Assembly: GCA_029570205.1 (NCBI GenBank)
Contig: JAKQSI010000090.1
Span: 1 to 64,000 of the forward strand
Direction of reading: 5' to 3'
From: Candidatus Omnitrophota bacterium
GTDB lineage: Bacteria; Hinthialibacterota; Hinthialibacteria; Hinthialibacterales; JAKPRU01
Length of the DNA: 64,000 bases
The position numbers were made by a program, and so were the translations under genes. Under the pieces are notes generated by a model, which saw only the letters and a list, made by a program, of their open reading frames with translations, did no database searches and was not told the origin of the DNA. Shown here piece by piece: positions 52,149-61,063 of this stretch. The stretch's first letter is position 1; each line of letters opens with the position of its first letter.

Positions 52149-52170
52149 ATCATGCCGCCTGCGGCATGAT
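52149..52170. promoter_or_regulatory. Perfect palindrome upstream of the second small gene
   Basis: ATCATGCCGC and GCGGCATGAT with a 2-bp centre form a perfect 10-bp-arm inverted repeat, followed by TCGGTC as in the first copy (TTGGTC). It is about 40 bp before the ATG at 52209. It can be an operator for a dimeric regulator or a small terminator for the first gene; there is no U tract. Confidence 0.55.
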
Positions 52171-52208
52171 TCGGTCGATATCAGGAATAAGCGTGAAGGG
52201 AGAAAACC

Positions 52209-52424
52209 ATGAAGCTCGCCGAGGTTCTTTGCCTTCTATTGCCTGGGATGTTCCAACCCCCGGGCATCTATGAGATCGTATTCTTGCTGGTTATCTACCC
52301 CCTCATGCTCTTCATTCCCTGCTGCGTTCTCTACTACCTGATCCGCCTTGCGGTTCGACATGGCATCCGTGACGTAATTCGGGAGCAAGGGAAGATGCCG
52401 TTGCCGGAGAAGCGTGAGGATTGA
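52209..52424 (+). CDS. Small membrane protein, second of the tandem pair
   Basis: A 71-residue protein with a hydrophobic N-terminal stretch (MKLAEVLCLLLPGMF) and a strong membrane segment (YEIVFLLVIYPLMLFIPCCV), then RLAVRHGIRDVIREQGKMPL and a PEKRED end. The C-terminal third parallels the 54-residue protein just upstream, as do the sequences before both start codons. AAGGGAGAAAACC precedes the ATG. The function is unknown. A dispersed repeat begins just after its stop. Confidence 0.7.
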   Translation: MKLAEVLCLLLPGMFQPPGIYEIVFLLVIYPLMLFIPCCVLYYLIRLAVRHGIRDVIREQGKMPLPEKRED

Positions 52425-52435
52425 CAAAGGGTGAG

Positions 52436-52560
52436 AAAAACCCTCACCCCGGCCCTCTCCCGGCGGGAGAGGGGGAAACACCGTCGGGGGCAAGATGCCC
52501 CCGCTCCTATTTCATTATCGCCTCTTGCCGTCATTCCGGCGGAAGCCGGAATCCAGGCCA
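52436..52560. repeat. Cluster of three common hairpin repeats
   Basis: Three repeats stand side by side. The first is CCCTCACCCC with the stem CTCTCCC/GGGAGAG (about 52436-52471). The second is a GGGGGCA/TGCCCCC hairpin (about 52485-52501). The third is CGTCATTCCGGCGGAAGCCG with GGAATCCAGG (about 52528-52560), similar to widespread REP/dRS3-type repeats. No gene is present. Confidence 0.8.
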
Positions 52561-52695
52561 TATTCGGTTGAATAACGCCGCATTTTCATCCCCCGTTCAC
52601 GTCCTTTCGGGACTCCTGTATGCTCTTGCATTGACCGTCAAACCTCCACGCAACGGTTCTGAAATCTTCGCGTCAAAAACCAAGGAGATAAAACC

Positions 52696-53658
52696 ATGGA
52701 AATCACTCGACGTACCGTACTCAAAGGAATCGGCGCAGGAATGCTTGCATCCGGTTTCCTTACGGCGCTTCAACAAACGCACGCCGCGGAAGGTCCCGCC
52801 GGTGTCAAAGTCGGAATGTGCGACTGGAACCTGGGGGGATCGTGCAATCCTGAACTGATCCCGAAAGCCAAAGAAGCCCACCTGGATGGGATTCAGGTCA
52901 GTGTCGGCTTGAACGCCAACAATATTCCACTGCGCAAGCCGGAAGTCCGGGATCGGTATCTGGCGCTGGGCAAGGAATACGGCATCGAGTTCTGCTCGGT
53001 GGCCGCCGGGGGGATTCTAAACGCCATCCCACTGGCGTCGGAACCGCAATCTGCGATGTATGTCCTGGACGCCATTGAGGCGGCCAAAGCGCTGGGAAGC
53101 TCCTGTACATTGCTCGCTTTTTTCGGAGAGGGCGACCTGCGACTTCCCTATCCCGGCGGATACTACGGAACCGGCGAGGGATATCGGAACATCCGCAAAG
53201 ATCCTGTATGGAAAGAGTGGGAATTGGATACATTGAAGGTTCGGCGGCTTGTGGATTTTCTTCGGCAGATTGTTCCCCGCGCAGAGGATGCCGGGGTGAT
53301 TCTCGGGTTGGAGAATACCCTGTCGGCGGCCCAGAATCTGGACATTATTGACCGTGCAGGCGGTTCCCCGATGATTCAGGTTTACTACGATGTCGGCAAT
53401 TCGACGGGAGGCGGCTACGATGTGCCCGCGGAGATCCACCTGCTCGGCAAGGACCGGATTTGCGAGGTCCACCTGAAAGACTCGAAAACCCGCGTATTTG
53501 GAGTTCCGGATGCCCAGGTCGATATGGCCGCCTGCGCGAAGGCGTTCAAGGAAATCGGATACAGCAAGTGGTATGTCCTGGAGACCAGCGGGCGGGACAA
53601 GCAGTTCCTTCCCGACACCCAGGCCAACGTCGCATTCACAAAGAAACTGTTTGGTTGA
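52696..53658 (+). CDS. Tat-signal sugar isomerase/epimerase-like TIM-barrel protein
   Basis: A 320-residue AP_endonuc_2-family protein. The N-terminus EITRRTVLKGIGAGMLASGF is a twin-arginine signal, so the protein is likely exported folded. The barrel shows GVKVGMCDWNLGGSCNPELI, LDGIQVSVGLN, AEDAGVILGLENTLSAAQN, VYYDVGNSTGGGYDVP and EVHLKDSKTR, where Glu, Asp and His residues form the metal site of isomerases. AAGGAG precedes the ATG. A ThuA-domain gene follows by 23 bp. Exported members of this group are common in polysaccharide-degrading PVC-type bacteria, but their reactions are mostly unproven. Confidence 0.88.
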   Translation: MEITRRTVLKGIGAGMLASGFLTALQQTHAAEGPAGVKVGMCDWNLGGSCNPELIPKAKEAHLDGIQVSVGLNANNIPLRKPEVRDRYLALGKEYGIEFCSVAAGGILNAIPLASEPQSAMYVLDAIEAAKALGSSCTLLAFFGEGDLRLPYPGGYYGTGEGYRNIRKDPVWKEWELDTLKVRRLVDFLRQIVPRAEDAGVILGLENTLSAAQNLDIIDRAGGSPMIQVYYDVGNSTGGGYDVPAEIHLLGKDRICEVHLKDSKTRVFGVPDAQVDMAACAKAFKEIGYSKWYVLETSGRDKQFLPDTQANVAFTKKLFG

Positions 53659-53681
53659 GTCGATAGAAAGGGAACAATGAA

Positions 53682-54416
53682 GTGAGCGATCCGATTCGAG
53701 TTACGGTATGGAATGAATACCGGCATGAGAAAGTATCCCCGGAAATCGCCGCCATTTATCCGAAAGGCATTCATGGCGCAATTGCCGATTACCTGCGAGA
53801 CCGTCGCGGGATGAAAGTCTGCACGGCGACACTGGATGAGCCGGACCACGGCCTGACCGAGGCGGCGCTGGCGGATACGGATGTGCTGATCTGGTGGGGA
53901 CACACGGCGCACGATGCCGTGAAGGACGAAGTTGTCGAAAGAGTCCACAAGCGCGTATTGGACGGCATGGGCCTGATCGCGCTGCATTCCGCGCATTTTT
54001 CGAAGATTTTCCGCAAATTGATGGGAACGACCTGCGAACTCAAATGGCGCGAGGCCGCCGAAAAAGAGCGCCTGTGGGTAATCGAACCGAGCCATCCCAT
54101 TGTCAAAGGTCTGGGCGAATATATCGAACTGGAACATACCGAGATGTACGGCGAACGGTTTGACGTTCCACCGCCGGACGTGCTGGTTTTCGTGAGCTGG
54201 TTCGAGGGCGGAGAGGTGTTCCGAAGCGGGTGTGTCTATTACCGGTCGCGCGGCAAGGTGTTCTATTTTCGTCCCGGCCACGAGACCTATCCGATTTATC
54301 ACAATCCTCAAGTCTTACAGGTCATCGGAAACGCGGCGGAATGGCTCGCACCTGTCGAATGCCCCAAGCCGACATACGGAAACGTACAGCCGCTGGAGAA
54401 AATTGGGGAGAAGTAA
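53682..54416 (+). CDS. ThuA-domain protein
   Basis: A 244-residue protein of the ThuA (trehalose utilisation) family, with a class I glutamine amidotransferase-like fold. Visible segments are [80 protein letters not shown] and [20 protein letters not shown]. The start is GTG 53682 with AAGGGA upstream. It has no signal peptide. It is probably co-transcribed with the Tat isomerase-like gene. ThuA proteins act in disaccharide catabolism, often alongside Gfo/Idh/MocA dehydrogenases and TIM-barrel isomerases like those in this window; the actual reaction is unclear. Confidence 0.92.
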   Translation: MSDPIRVTVWNEYRHEKVSPEIAAIYPKGIHGAIADYLRDRRGMKVCTATLDEPDHGLTEAALADTDVLIWWGHTAHDAVKDEVVERVHKRVLDGMGLIALHSAHFSKIFRKLMGTTCELKWREAAEKERLWVIEPSHPIVKGLGEYIELEHTEMYGERFDVPPPDVLVFVSWFEGGEVFRSGCVYYRSRGKVFYFRPGHETYPIYHNPQVLQVIGNAAEWLAPVECPKPTYGNVQPLEKIGEK

Positions 54417-54456
54417 GACAGCGGCGCGGCAGCCCCACCCTCATTCATCCTGCCTG

Positions 54457-54600
54457 CTCCGGCAAGGGCCGGAAATCCACGAAAAAATCTGAACCGTGAT
54501 TCGTACGATTATAGGATGAAGAAAAAGGAATCAGGGTAATCCTTCAATCAGGCGAATCAGGGTTCAGACAATCCGATCCGGCAAAGGCCGGAATCCAGGT
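54457..54600. repeat. Partial REP-like repeat copies
   Basis: GCTCCGGCAAGGGCCGGAAATCC (two overlapping blocks; about 54457-54479) and TCCGGCAAAGGCCGGAATCC (about 54572-54593) are variants of the GGCxxxAGCC-type repeat at 52528-52560. No ORF is supported between the ThuA gene and the following terminator. Confidence 0.6.
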
Positions 54601-54611
54601 CATTAAACCAA

Positions 54612-54644
54612 CAGCGGCGGGATTTCATTGAAATCCCGCCGCTG
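54612..54644 (-). terminator. Perfect 16-bp-arm palindrome after the cohesin-like gene
   Basis: CAGCGGCGGGATTTCA and TGAAATCCCGCCGCTG flank a single base. It lies 25 bp beyond the stop of the minus-strand gene at 54670 and is followed on that strand by TTGGTTTAAT. Stem length is unusually long for a terminator, but the position fits. Confidence 0.6.
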
Positions 54645-54669
54645 CATTCTTCATTGAATCAATGGCGAC

Positions 54670-57600
54670 TTACAACTTCTGGAAAGTAATTCTGGCCTTT
54701 CCTTGTGTCTGTTTCTCGCCAAAGATCTCCACCTTGTAGACACCCGTCGCCGGAATCTGGAAGAGCCTGATCTGGGCATCATCCTCCGGCGCCGTGAAGG
54801 CATTCAGGCTTGTCGCGAGAAGCGTACCATCCGGGCCGTACAGGCGAACAGCAGGATCAAGCGATCCCTTGAAGTCGTCCACACCGATTGTGACCAACTG
54901 GCCTGCAGTACCCGCGAAGGTAAACCACTCGGACTCACCCGCATACACCCAAGTCTCATTGCCGCTTCCGGCTTTCAGAGTGGGCGGAACATACGCACCG
55001 GCGCGGTACTCAAGACGGTATGGACCTGCCGTCATATCCGGGCCGCCACTGACCTCGATCGTTCCGGCTGTCAGGGTCGTGGTAATGCAGGCATCATCAT
55101 TCAGACCCCTGTTGTTGTCGGTGGCTACCTGCTCCCCGGCGCCGTTCAGCAGCCTCAGGAACGGATCAAGCGTACCGCCGGCATTGAACAACGGATCGAA
55201 ATCATCCAGGTAGAAGGTGATCTCACCTCCACCGGAATTGGTGAACACGTAGCGATCGACCTGTCCGGCCAGTGTGATACTGCCTGAGATCATCTCACCC
55301 GAAGCGATCAGGCGCTCGTTGATGACATTAGAGGCAAGCATCAACACATACTGTCCCACGCCTGCCGTCCCAGGTGCGGCGCTTACGCCGATGGTGTAAA
55401 TACCGGCGATGGTGGCCGGGCCGACAATAATCAGGCAATCATCATCCGGTCCGCTGTCATTGTCCATCACGGAGGTAAATCCATCCGGACCCTGCAATGT
55501 CAGGAACGGATCGAGTGCGCTTCCCGAATCGGTCAACGCCACCTTGATGAAGTCGCCAACCTGGGCATAGAAAGTATAGAGGTGGATCTCGGTCAGGTTT
55601 GCAATCTGACCTTCTACCCGTTGCCCAAACGAGATCATTGTAATCGGTTCGCCAACCACCTCGGGAACAGCCGAGACCGAGAAGCGACCGAAGGTTCCAC
55701 TCTGGCCGCGAACGACCAGACGATACTTTCCGGCTGGAGCATTCTCCAGAGCGATCATGGCATCATCACCCTCGCCGCCATCGTCATCGGAGACCTGGCG
55801 ACCATCCGGCAGAGTCAATGTTCCAGCCGGATCCAACTCGCCACCGAAGTCACCGATAGTCACTGTCAACGGGCCACCATTCGTATAGGTGAAGTCGATA
55901 TTGACCGTATAACCCGCTGCCCAAATCAAGCCTTCCGTGGAGAACGGAACGAACAGCGCGATACCGGGCGTCGGTGTCGCTGTCGGCGGCAGGGTCGGTG
56001 TCGGAACAAGCGTTGGAGTCGGAACCAGCGTCGGCGTTGACGTTGGAATGGCTGTCGGCGTTTCAACCGGGGTTGCCGTGGCCGTCTCCACCGGGGTCGC
56101 CGTGGGGGTTTCCATCGGTGTCGCGGTCGGTGATTCCGTGGGTCGCGGCGTTACCGTGGGGGTATGGGTCGGAACCGGTGTGGCCGTCGCAGTTTCCACC
56201 GGTGTAGCAGTCGGACTCTCCACTGGGGTTGCGGTCGGAGATTCCACCGGGGTTGCCGTTGGGGTTTCCATCGGCGTCGCGGTCGGCGATTCCGTGGGTC
56301 GCGGTGTCATCGTGGGGGTATTGGTCGCAACCGGCGTGGCCGTCGCAGTTTCCACCGGTGTAGCAGTCGGACTCTCCACTGGGGTTGCTGTCGGAGATTC
56401 CACCGGGGTTGCCGTTGGGGTTTCCATCGGCGTCGCGGTCGGCGATTCTGTGGGTCGCGGTGTCATCGTGGGGGTATCGGTCGCAACCGGTGTGGCAGTC
56501 GGACTCTCTACCGGGGTTGCCGTCGGCGATTCAATTGGCGTCGCGGTCGGGCTTTCCGGGGTTGCGGTCGGAGATTCCATTGGCGTCGCGGTCGGCGATT
56601 CTGTGGGTCGCGGCGTCATTGTGGGGGTATCGGTCGGCGCAGCTGTTGGAGTCTCTACGGGAGTGGCTGTCGGCGTTTCGGGTCCCGCAGAAACCACTGT
56701 GATTTGACCACCTGGAGCCACCAATCCTGCAGGTTGTGTAACAACAAAACTGAGAGAAGTTGCACCGGCGGGCGCCGTCTGATTGATTGCCAGGGTCAGT
56801 GTGACGACGGTTCCCGGTCCGGCAGGCATCGAGGCAATAAGTCCGGTTCCCATAATGCGAAATACACCATTGGAAACGACTTCCGCTTTTTTCACTTCGA
56901 GGGGGGACAGTGATGGGCCGATTGTGGAACTGACCACAGAAAGAACAGCGGGATCGAAGTTCATATCGACCTGGAATCCGCGAATCCCCGAACCGTCACT
57001 AATATCGATCGTAATTGTGACCTGCTCGCCGGGAGCGCCTTCCAGGTCTCCGTTAATCGTCAATGTGGGGCTTTGAGCCGGCCGGAAAAAGTCGAAGAAT
57101 CCACCTCGATCGGCGGACGCAATCAGGGTTCCTTTGGCTGCCCCTTTGCCGACACCACCCTCAAAAATGTAATCGAACAAGAACACGACATCGTTCACAT
57201 CGGTCGTGCCGCTGGCATCAAAATCCCATACCGCTGGAGAGTGTCCGGCAAAAATGTTGTCAAACAGCGCAATAACGTCATTCACGTCAACCTGTCCGCT
57301 GTCGTCAACATCATAATCCAGCGCGACTTCGCCACGGACCGTGGCGCTGACCCCACTTCCCATGGTCACGCCAAGATTGTTGTTCTCAAAATCAAAGGCA
57401 ATTCGTCGCGGGGTCAGGGTGACCGTCTCGCCGCCAGTACCCGCGATGACATTCAGGGTCCCCAGCGAGATTTGACTGGAGGCATCCACGCCTGAAATGT
57501 TCCCCATGAGGGCTACACTGATTCGTAACCCATTGTCCGGCAAGAACATAACGTTCGTGAACGGCGTCCCGCCAACAGACGCATCGGTTAATGTCTGGCT

Positions 57601-57837
57601 CGGCACAAAAGCGTCCTGTTCCGGGATAGACAGGGTTCCCGTAACAGTAAGGTCCAGTTCAAAAACCGCGACACCGGTCGGCCCGGTCAAAGACACGGTC
57701 ACTGGAAGCGTTTCCCCTGCTCCTAACTCCGTCACGGTGGAGCTCAACGAAACCTGTGCCCCGGCCAAACCGGGCAAAACCACCATTGGACAAAGAGCGA
57801 CGATGAAAAATGTGGATATTCTCGAGACCTTACGCAT
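54670..57837 (-). CDS. Secreted cohesin/dockerin protein with Thr-Pro linker and PPC-like repeats
   Basis: A 1055-residue exported protein, start fixed by GGAGG 5 nt before ATG 57837. In order: a signal peptide (ISTFFIVALCPMVVLPGLAG); a cohesin-like domain (27-165); a dockerin-like pair of Ca-binding repeats (about 172-229, DVDDSGQVDVNDVIALFDNI and DFDASGTTDVNDVVFLFDYI); a second cohesin-like domain (254-379, SGIRGFQVDMNFDPAVLSVV); a low-complexity linker of PTATP/ESPTATP units (about 382-626); and four PPC/DUF-like beta domains (about 629-1055, GDFGGELDPAGTLTLPDGRQ). The last part parallels the protein at 58107-59498. It is probably a cell-surface or extracellular scaffold. Confidence 0.88.
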   Translation of the reverse strand: MRKVSRISTFFIVALCPMVVLPGLAGAQVSLSSTVTELGAGETLPVTVSLTGPTGVAVFELDLTVTGTLSIPEQDAFVPSQTLTDASVGGTPFTNVMFLPDNGLRISVALMGNISGVDASSQISLGTLNVIAGTGGETVTLTPRRIAFDFENNNLGVTMGSGVSATVRGEVALDYDVDDSGQVDVNDVIALFDNIFAGHSPAVWDFDASGTTDVNDVVFLFDYIFEGGVGKGAAKGTLIASADRGGFFDFFRPAQSPTLTINGDLEGAPGEQVTITIDISDGSGIRGFQVDMNFDPAVLSVVSSTIGPSLSPLEVKKAEVVSNGVFRIMGTGLIASMPAGPGTVVTLTLAINQTAPAGATSLSFVVTQPAGLVAPGGQITVVSAGPETPTATPVETPTAAPTDTPTMTPRPTESPTATPMESPTATPESPTATPIESPTATPVESPTATPVATDTPTMTPRPTESPTATPMETPTATPVESPTATPVESPTATPVETATATPVATNTPTMTPRPTESPTATPMETPTATPVESPTATPVESPTATPVETATATPVPTHTPTVTPRPTESPTATPMETPTATPVETATATPVETPTAIPTSTPTLVPTPTLVPTPTLPPTATPTPGIALFVPFSTEGLIWAAGYTVNIDFTYTNGGPLTVTIGDFGGELDPAGTLTLPDGRQVSDDDGGEGDDAMIALENAPAGKYRLVVRGQSGTFGRFSVSAVPEVVGEPITMISFGQRVEGQIANLTEIHLYTFYAQVGDFIKVALTDSGSALDPFLTLQGPDGFTSVMDNDSGPDDDCLIIVGPATIAGIYTIGVSAAPGTAGVGQYVLMLASNVINERLIASGEMISGSITLAGQVDRYVFTNSGGGEITFYLDDFDPLFNAGGTLDPFLRLLNGAGEQVATDNNRGLNDDACITTTLTAGTIEVSGGPDMTAGPYRLEYRAGAYVPPTLKAGSGNETWVYAGESEWFTFAGTAGQLVTIGVDDFKGSLDPAVRLYGPDGTLLATSLNAFTAPEDDAQIRLFQIPATGVYKVEIFGEKQTQGKARITFQKL
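55960..56690. repeat. Coding tandem repeat for the Thr-Pro linker
   Basis: About 730 bp of short degenerate units (15-18 bp and longer groupings of about 140 bp with MTPRPTESPTATP) encode the linker of the protein at 54670-57837. Long near-identical blocks (for example near 56140-56290, 56290-56470 and 56470-56640) suggest recent duplication. The opposite strand also stays open (55937-56707), which is a by-product. Confidence 0.85.
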
Positions 57838-58050
57838 CGGATCCTCCAGTCTGATCAATATAGTACCCGACTCAACAGTCGTATTCCTACACCTATAAAC
57901 ACAAAACGTCAACGGATTATATCAGAGAAACACACCAAAGATCAACCAAAGAACCAAGTTTTTTTGATTTTTTCCATCCCAGAACACACATCGATGGAAT
58001 ACAATTCTTTCATTCGAGAGAAAGTGTGGCGTTTTCACCACGCTCTGCGC

Positions 58051-58084
58051 AAAAAAGAGCGGGCCGGATGTAACCGGCCCGCTC
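58051..58084 (-). terminator. Rho-independent terminator for the 463-residue secreted protein
   Basis: A perfect 11-bp stem (GAGCGGGCCGG and CCGGCCCGCTC) with the loop ATGTAA is followed on the minus strand by six T residues (A at 58051-58056). It lies 22 bp after the stop at 58107 and separates this gene from the larger paralogue. Confidence 0.9.
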
Positions 58085-58106
58085 GAAGTTCACACCAATT
58101 CGAAAA

Positions 58107-59498
58107 TCACATCTTGACGAAGCCGATGACCGCGGGTCCAAAAGTGGGTGTGCGTGTCTTTCCGGCATCCTCGCCAAAAACATGAAGAGCGTACATTCCG
58201 GTCGCGGGAAGCGGGAACAGTGAAATTTCCGCATCATCGTCATTTTTAAATCCGTTCAGGCATTCCACTACCAGGCTGCGATCGGGACCATACAGCCGAA
58301 AGGCCGGGTCCAACGCCCCGCAAAGGTCACTGACTGTAATGCTGATCATCTGCCCCGCCGTTCCCGTGAAAACAAAGACTTCCGGTTGCCCCGCAAAAAC
58401 ATAAGTGCGGGTTGTTCCGATCTTGATCTCCGGCGCGGTATATGACCCGACTTGATAAGTCAAAGAATACGATCCGATGGTTTTCCAGGGGCCACCGCTG
58501 ACAACAATTGTGCCCGCCACGGCTTCCGTGCTGATAAAGGCATCATCATTCGGTCCACTGTTGTCATCGGTGACATCCATCTGGTCGGGAACCTGGAGAG
58601 TCAGAAGCGGGTCCAGGCTGCCACCGAGATCGTCCAGCAAGAACGTGACCTCCCCACCTGTGGGATTCATAAATGTGTAAGAGTCCGTCTGACCGGTGAC
58701 TCGAATGTTTCCTTTGACCGTCTGGCCGGGCGCAATGGTGCGGGAAACCTGCCGATTGGAGGCCAGTACAAGTAGATATTGCCCGGCTCCCATGGTTTTG
58801 GGAGCGGCGCTGACCAAAATGGTATAAAGCCCACCGACTGTTGCCGGCCCCACCGTAATCAGTGCATCATCTTCCGGCCCACTATCGTTGTCGGTCATGG
58901 ATACGAATCCCTCCGGCCCAAGGAGGGTCAGGTATGGGTCCAGAGCGCTGGCCTGATATCCCGTGTAATCCGATAGGAACACTTCGATGTAATCCCCGAC
59001 ATTCGCGTAGAAATTGTATACGTGGGTTTCGGCACAGTTTCTCAGGCGGCCTTCTACTCGCTGGCCGAAGCCGATTACGGAAGCAGTCCCCGGCTGATCT
59101 GTCGCGACAGGCACGGCGTTGACCGAAAACCTTCCGGTTGTGCCCGGTTGCGCACGGACGATCAGTCGATACTGTCCCATTGGGGCAGGAGAAGCCATGG
59201 TAAAATACACCACAGCATCATCACCAGGCCCGCCATCATCATCCCTGTATTCCCGTCCGTCCGGCGTGATAAGGGTCATGGCCGGGTCCAACGCTCCGCC
59301 GAAATCACCCACAGAGACAGTTAACGGACCACTTGTACTGTAAACAAAATCAAAGATTCTTGTTCCGCTCGGACTGCCGATATTCCCTTCCGTGGAAAAC
59401 GGAACAGTCGGCAACTGCGCATTCGCTTGCCCAATAAACACCGTCAGCAAAAGAAACACTACTGATACCGAGATTCTTTGGCAGGACCTTTGTGACAT
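58107..59498 (-). CDS. Secreted protein with four PPC-like beta domains
   Basis: A 463-residue protein. The ATG at 59498 is preceded by GGGGG at 8 nt and begins a signal peptide (RISVSVVFLLLTVFIGQANA). The mature part is four tandem beta domains with repeated SxxLDPxLxLxGPDG and DNDSGPxDDAxI motifs (for example GDFGGALDPAMTLITPDGRE, DNDSGPEDDALITVGPATVG). These match the C-terminal 430 residues of the neighbouring 1055-residue protein domain by domain, so the two are paralogues. Domains of this kind (pre-peptidase C-terminal type) usually assist secretion or binding. There is no catalytic domain. Function is unknown. Confidence 0.88.
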   Translation of the reverse strand: MSQRSCQRISVSVVFLLLTVFIGQANAQLPTVPFSTEGNIGSPSGTRIFDFVYSTSGPLTVSVGDFGGALDPAMTLITPDGREYRDDDGGPGDDAVVYFTMASPAPMGQYRLIVRAQPGTTGRFSVNAVPVATDQPGTASVIGFGQRVEGRLRNCAETHVYNFYANVGDYIEVFLSDYTGYQASALDPYLTLLGPEGFVSMTDNDSGPEDDALITVGPATVGGLYTILVSAAPKTMGAGQYLLVLASNRQVSRTIAPGQTVKGNIRVTGQTDSYTFMNPTGGEVTFLLDDLGGSLDPLLTLQVPDQMDVTDDNSGPNDDAFISTEAVAGTIVVSGGPWKTIGSYSLTYQVGSYTAPEIKIGTTRTYVFAGQPEVFVFTGTAGQMISITVSDLCGALDPAFRLYGPDRSLVVECLNGFKNDDDAEISLFPLPATGMYALHVFGEDAGKTRTPTFGPAVIGFVKM

Positions 59499-59722
59499 GT
59501 ACTTGACCCCCTGTCGAATGGGATTGTATTGACTGTTCGTGTGTGCCTTCGAGGGCACACATACGCCGAGAATATATCACACATCAAGGCTGAAAATCTA
59601 CCGTATCATAAGATTTTTGCTAACTTATTGGTTATACATTTTTTGGAACATGGCAGACGTGGCTTGCAGGAACACGGATCATTCTGAGAAAATTGGTCTA
59701 TCTGCCTGGAAAACAATAACTT

Positions 59723-60880
59723 ATGAACATTCTGGTTGTCCAGAGATTCGATTTGTCATCCGTCTCCTGTGCCAGGCGCGTTCTTTCACAGGCAAGAGAA
59801 TTGGCCTCTAGGGGGCATTCGGTCGCTGTCGTGGATTTCCCGAATCCTGAAAGGCACGGATTTGCCGGTTCGCGGGTATCTCATACTCACGACAGTATTC
59901 AAGTGATTTCCCTGAGTCGAAAAGCGATTGACATTCCCGGAAATTGTCGGCGATTGGCGAATCTCGACCCAAAACCGGATATTGTGCATTTATGGAAGTC
60001 CTATCCCGACGCCGCGTTGCCGGCGATCTGCGCCGCGGACCGGTTTGATGTGCCGCTACACTATGATTGGGATGACTGGGAACCGTCCATTGCGCGGGAA
60101 CTTACCGGTTCCGTGCCGGCAGCCCATATCACGGGCTGTTGGGATCGTGCGTTATGCCGGATCTGCGACACATGCACCGTGGCGAGCAGCGAGCTGAGAA
60201 AAACCGCAATCCGTTGGGGCATGGACCCTGAACGACTTTTCGATGCGCCAGTGGGGGCGGACCTTGAACTGTTTCATCCCCGCCTGCCCGATCCTGAAAT
60301 CATTGAAAAAATCGGCGGCAAAGAGCGCCCTGTGCTGGTTTATGCGGGACAGCTGGAAGTCACATTTTATGCCAACCAGGCAGTGGATACCTTAAAAATG
60401 CTTCATCAACGGGGTATCCAGGCTCGTCTCTTGATCGTCGGAGGAGGATCTCATGAAAAAGATCTCCAACGTCACGCCGAGGAACAAGGCATTTTAAGCT
60501 CCTTATATTGCACGGGTTACATATCCGGTGATGAAGTGCCTCGATGGTTGTCTGTGGCGGATGTGGCGCTGGCTCCCTTTGAGGACACACTTGCGGCGCG
60601 ATGCAAAAGCCCGCTCAAAATCGCAGAATATCTTGCCATGGGATTGCCGATTGTTGCCTCGGATGTGGGAGATGTATTGAATATGATTCAGCACGCCGGA
60701 TTCGTCGTCCCTGCAGAAAACCCTGAAATGATGGCGATCTGTACGGCAAAAATCCTGGGCGACACCGATTTACATCGCAGCATGGGCATTGCCGCTCGAA
60801 AACGAGCGGAAGAACAGTATAATTGGAAGCGGCACACCGACCAGCTGGAGGCGGCCTACCGAAAGGCCATCCGCACATGA
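59723..60880 (+). CDS. GT4-family glycosyltransferase
   Basis: A 385-residue GT-B-fold enzyme. The N-terminal half (MNILVVQRFDLSSVSCARRV, HYDWDDWEPSIARELTGSVP) binds acceptor; the C-terminal half carries VLVYAGQLEVTFYANQAVDT, ARLLIVGGGSHEKDLQRHAE, and the donor-site EX7E-like SPLKIAEYLAMGLPIVASDV. The start ATG at 59723 has no strong ribosome site. It stands alone between the divergent secreted protein gene and the helicase gene. It likely builds a surface polysaccharide or glycoconjugate; donor and acceptor are unknown. Confidence 0.9.
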   Translation: MNILVVQRFDLSSVSCARRVLSQARELASRGHSVAVVDFPNPERHGFAGSRVSHTHDSIQVISLSRKAIDIPGNCRRLANLDPKPDIVHLWKSYPDAALPAICAADRFDVPLHYDWDDWEPSIARELTGSVPAAHITGCWDRALCRICDTCTVASSELRKTAIRWGMDPERLFDAPVGADLELFHPRLPDPEIIEKIGGKERPVLVYAGQLEVTFYANQAVDTLKMLHQRGIQARLLIVGGGSHEKDLQRHAEEQGILSSLYCTGYISGDEVPRWLSVADVALAPFEDTLAARCKSPLKIAEYLAMGLPIVASDVGDVLNMIQHAGFVVPAENPEMMAICTAKILGDTDLHRSMGIAARKRAEEQYNWKRHTDQLEAAYRKAIRT

Positions 60881-61063
60881 TTTCTGTTTTGATTTCGTCA
60901 AGATTCCCCTTTTTATGATCGGCCGAATCAGGGTATCATGGACCTTTTGCGGATGATTCGCGAATCGCGAATCAGGGGAAATAAGACCCGTGGGACAAAT
61001 GCGTCGAATAGGGGAAAGTGAGATTTTTGCACAGGCGAGGGATGATGAAATGTAAGTCTAGTA

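Noticed and set aside
53415-54311. 298-residue minus-strand ORF
   Set aside because: Antisense to the Tat isomerase-like and ThuA genes; no motif of its own.
55937-56707. 256-residue plus-strand ORF of GVAVGVSTG-type repeats
   Set aside because: It is the antisense of the Thr-Pro linker of the secreted protein at 54670-57837; the low-complexity DNA keeps both strands open. No ribosome site or domain supports it.
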